Positions 62,093 through 64,000 of a stretch of 64,000 nt of DNA are shown here, piece after piece; the stretch's first letter is position 1; the number at the start of each line of letters is the position of its first letter. The notes below the pieces were generated by a model that worked only from the letters and a program-made list of their open reading frames with translations, did not search any database and was not told the origin of the DNA. Source of the DNA: Semisulcospira habei (Eukaryota > Mollusca > Gastropoda > Semisulcospiridae); the NCBI GenBank assembly GCA_036245525.1, contig BTPG01000008.1:24881199-24945198 (forward strand), in the 5' to 3' direction. Made by a program: the position numbers and the translations under genes.

Positions 62093-64000
62093 ATGGAGGA
62101 TCGGAAGGTGGACACAACAGCAGTCGAGGACCTCCAGCGGAAGGTGGCCGAGCTTCAGGCACAGCTGGATGCAGACCGGGGCCAACTGTCAGCGTCATGC
62201 AGGACAGCACAGCCCAACGCTTTCGTCCTTTCTGACCAAGCGAGGATCGCGCGCTTCTGTGACAGGCCACGTGATGCAGGCGACATCACTCTGCAAGACT
62301 GGCTGGACGACATCCATGTTGCTATCAGTTCGCGCAGGATCGAGGGCACCGACAGATCAGCCTTCATTCTGGAACACCTTGGTGGCAAGGCGAGACGGGA
62401 GATCGTGGGCAGAGGTGGCATCAGCCTCTCGGGGGATAGGATCTTGTCCATCCTGGAGAAAGTTTTTGGTGATGGCGCATCACTTCCCAGATTACAGTCG
62501 CAGTTCTACTCCTATCGACAAGACAGGGAGGATCTGCTGACATGCTCACACAATCTTGCTGTTCTGGCGGACAAGATTCAAGGTGTAGAAAAAGACTCTG
62601 CTTTTTCCAAGCGGAAGGACATTATTTTGAAAGAGAGGCTTGCGGAAGCAGTTGCAGATGTCACTCTAAGGAGAGAGCTGCGACGGCTGAATGAGGAGGT
62701 CCCTACACTGACGTTCTTTGATCTCTGTGATAAAGCCGTCCAGTGGATGGGTACGCCAGCGGCACTGCGTCCACGTCTGGAAGAGAAACAGACCCATAGT
62801 GAGCTCCTGGACATCCTAAAGTCTCAGCAGCAGCAGATCGCTCAGCTCACAGCTCAGCTGGAGGGCCTTACACGCCGTCACCAAGCAGAGGGCACAGCAC
62901 GGAGCCAGCCAGGGGAAGCCCGTCAATGCTACATCTGTCATGCAACAGGACACCTTCAACGGCACTGTCCACAGCGTCAGCAGAGCGGCCGAAGACGACC
63001 GTTTAAACGGGAGACACCTGCCATTGTGAGCCAGATGACAGGTGGACGAGGTCAATATGCTAGTGGTTCATCACGGCTGGAGAAAGCTGTTGGAGAGTGT
63101 CCAGTGGTAACTATAAACATTGGGGGGAGTGATGTAAAATGTCTTGTTGATACAGGCGCACAGGTTTCAACCTTGACTGAGACATTCTTTAGACATGTTT
63201 TTAGTGACACAACACACATTGATGATGTTTCCCCTTACCTAAAGGTTTCCGGCGCTCAAGGCCTCGAGGTGCCATTTATTGGTTATGTAGAGCTAGACAT
63301 TACAGTGATGAATAGAACTTTACCCAATATGGCATTCTTAGTGGTTAGAGATCCTCAGGGTGTCATGGCCGAGAGGAAGAAGAAGGTACCCGGTGTGCTC
63401 GGTTCCAACATCTTAAGACACCTGAAGACTGTCGAGGGAGGTAGCCATCCGGACTCGACTCTATGGCAAGGCGTAAGTGCCCTGTATGAAGAAAACGCCA
63501 TTTCCGTGTCAAGCGACAGTTATGTGAAACCACTGGGGAGACGGCCCGTTCTGATCCCAGCACGCAGCCTAAAAGTAATCTCATGCACAACCAAGCCAGC
63601 TGCGCCGGGTACTATGCGCGACATTCTAGTCGAGCCATCGGACAAGCTGTACCTTCCGGCCGGAATTGGAGTTGGGAGATGCCTCTCTCAACTCAGCGAT
63701 AAAGGGGTCGTACCAGTTCAGGTCGCTAATGTCAGTGACAGAGATATCTACCTCAAACCCTACGTCCCTATAGCATGTGCAGCTGAAGCCGACACCCCGC
63801 ACCAGTACAGCATGACTGTAACACAGGAAGAAATCCTCATCGAGGAAGCCACAGTACTGCCATCACACGATGCACTTAGAGACATCATGTCTGAAGTATC
63901 TGTCGGCGACATCACCCAAGAGCAGGGCCTGCGTCTCTCTACACTCCTCCACAGTTATGAGCATGTTTTTAGCAGAGGCGAGGATGACCTTGGCTTCTGC
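62093..64000 (+). CDS. Ty3/Gypsy Gag-protease frame, open to window end
   Basis: 636 codons without a stop from the first ATG after the primer-binding site. Residues 1-260 are a capsid-like Gag (LQDWLDDIHVAISS, ILEHLGGKARREI, FYSYRQDREDLL). A zinc knuckle CYICHATGHLQRHC lies at about residue 282. The retropepsin motif CLVDTGAQVSTLT is near residue 348 and its second half (GVLGSNIL) near 435. The end (LLHSYEHVFSRGEDDLG) is the usual linker before RT. Gag and Pol appear to share one frame. The intact frame suggests a recent insertion. RT, RNase H and integrase would lie to the right of the window. Confidence 0.9.
   Translation, partial: MEDRKVDTTAVEDLQRKVAELQAQLDADRGQLSASCRTAQPNAFVLSDQARIARFCDRPRDAGDITLQDWLDDIHVAISSRRIEGTDRSAFILEHLGGKARREIVGRGGISLSGDRILSILEKVFGDGASLPRLQSQFYSYRQDREDLLTCSHNLAVLADKIQGVEKDSAFSKRKDIILKERLAEAVADVTLRRELRRLNEEVPTLTFFDLCDKAVQWMGTPAALRPRLEEKQTHSELLDILKSQQQQIAQLTAQLEGLTRRHQAEGTARSQPGEARQCYICHATGHLQRHCPQRQQSGRRRPFKRETPAIVSQMTGGRGQYASGSSRLEKAVGECPVVTINIGGSDVKCLVDTGAQVSTLTETFFRHVFSDTTHIDDVSPYLKVSGAQGLEVPFIGYVELDITVMNRTLPNMAFLVVRDPQGVMAERKKKVPGVLGSNILRHLKTVEGGSHPDSTLWQGVSALYEENAISVSSDSYVKPLGRRPVLIPARSLKVISCTTKPAAPGTMRDILVEPSDKLYLPAGIGVGRCLSQLSDKGVVPVQVANVSDRDIYLKPYVPIACAAEADTPHQYSMTVTQEEILIEEATVLPSHDALRDIMSEVSVGDITQEQGLRLSTLLHSYEHVFSRGEDDLGFC

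Overview
The window is metazoan nuclear DNA: a spliced host gene with GT-AG introns, several clades of animal retrotransposons, tRNA-headed SINEs and a very dense population of short foldback elements. The protein and repeat repertoire (KRIT1, DIRS, RTE-like, Tx1-like, L2/CR1-like, short-LTR Gypsy, SINEs with an (ATT)n tail) suggests a lophotrochozoan, probably a mollusc. The taxon is inferred, not proven.

From about 0.9 to 39.25 kb the minus strand carries most of a KRIT1 (CCM1) orthologue. Nine exons are visible, covering the N-terminal Nudix-like region, the NPxF linker, the ankyrin repeats and the start of the FERM domain; the rest lies beyond base 1. Its introns are filled by transposons. 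Intron 3 is occupied by a 6.0 kb DIRS element. Intron 5 holds a 3.2 kb DIRS, a truncated DIRS, an RTE-like LINE and an L2-like LINE. Intron 7 holds a 5.9 kb decayed DIRS. Intron 8 holds a full-length RTE-like LINE (13-bp target-site duplication) and a Tx1-like LINE (15-bp duplication) with another LINE nested inside it. The DIRS elements, both RTE copies and the Tx1 element lie in the same orientation as KRIT1.

Three DIRS elements show the hallmark DIRS architecture: inverted terminal repeats plus an internal complementary region that joins the complements of both termini, with an AAA trinucleotide at each end. Coding remnants include an RS-rich Gag, RT with RNase H, and a tyrosine recombinase. 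All copies are broken.

From 39.3 to 61 kb the window is mostly gene-poor. It holds an internally deleted RTE derivative, LINE 3' ends, an inverted pair of copies of an unrecognised 1.1-1.5 kb repeat, many TTAA-flanked palindromic MITEs, and a Foldback-like element with tandemly repetitive inverted ends and a 9-bp target duplication. One unrecognised plus-strand host exon (57,617-58,600) encodes a basic, Ser/Arg-rich protein end.

The right edge (60.99-64 kb) is a nested stack: a MITE hit by an RTE copy, which is hit by a Ty3/Gypsy element. Its 5' LTR, tRNA-Leu-type primer-binding site and open gag-protease frame run off the window end.
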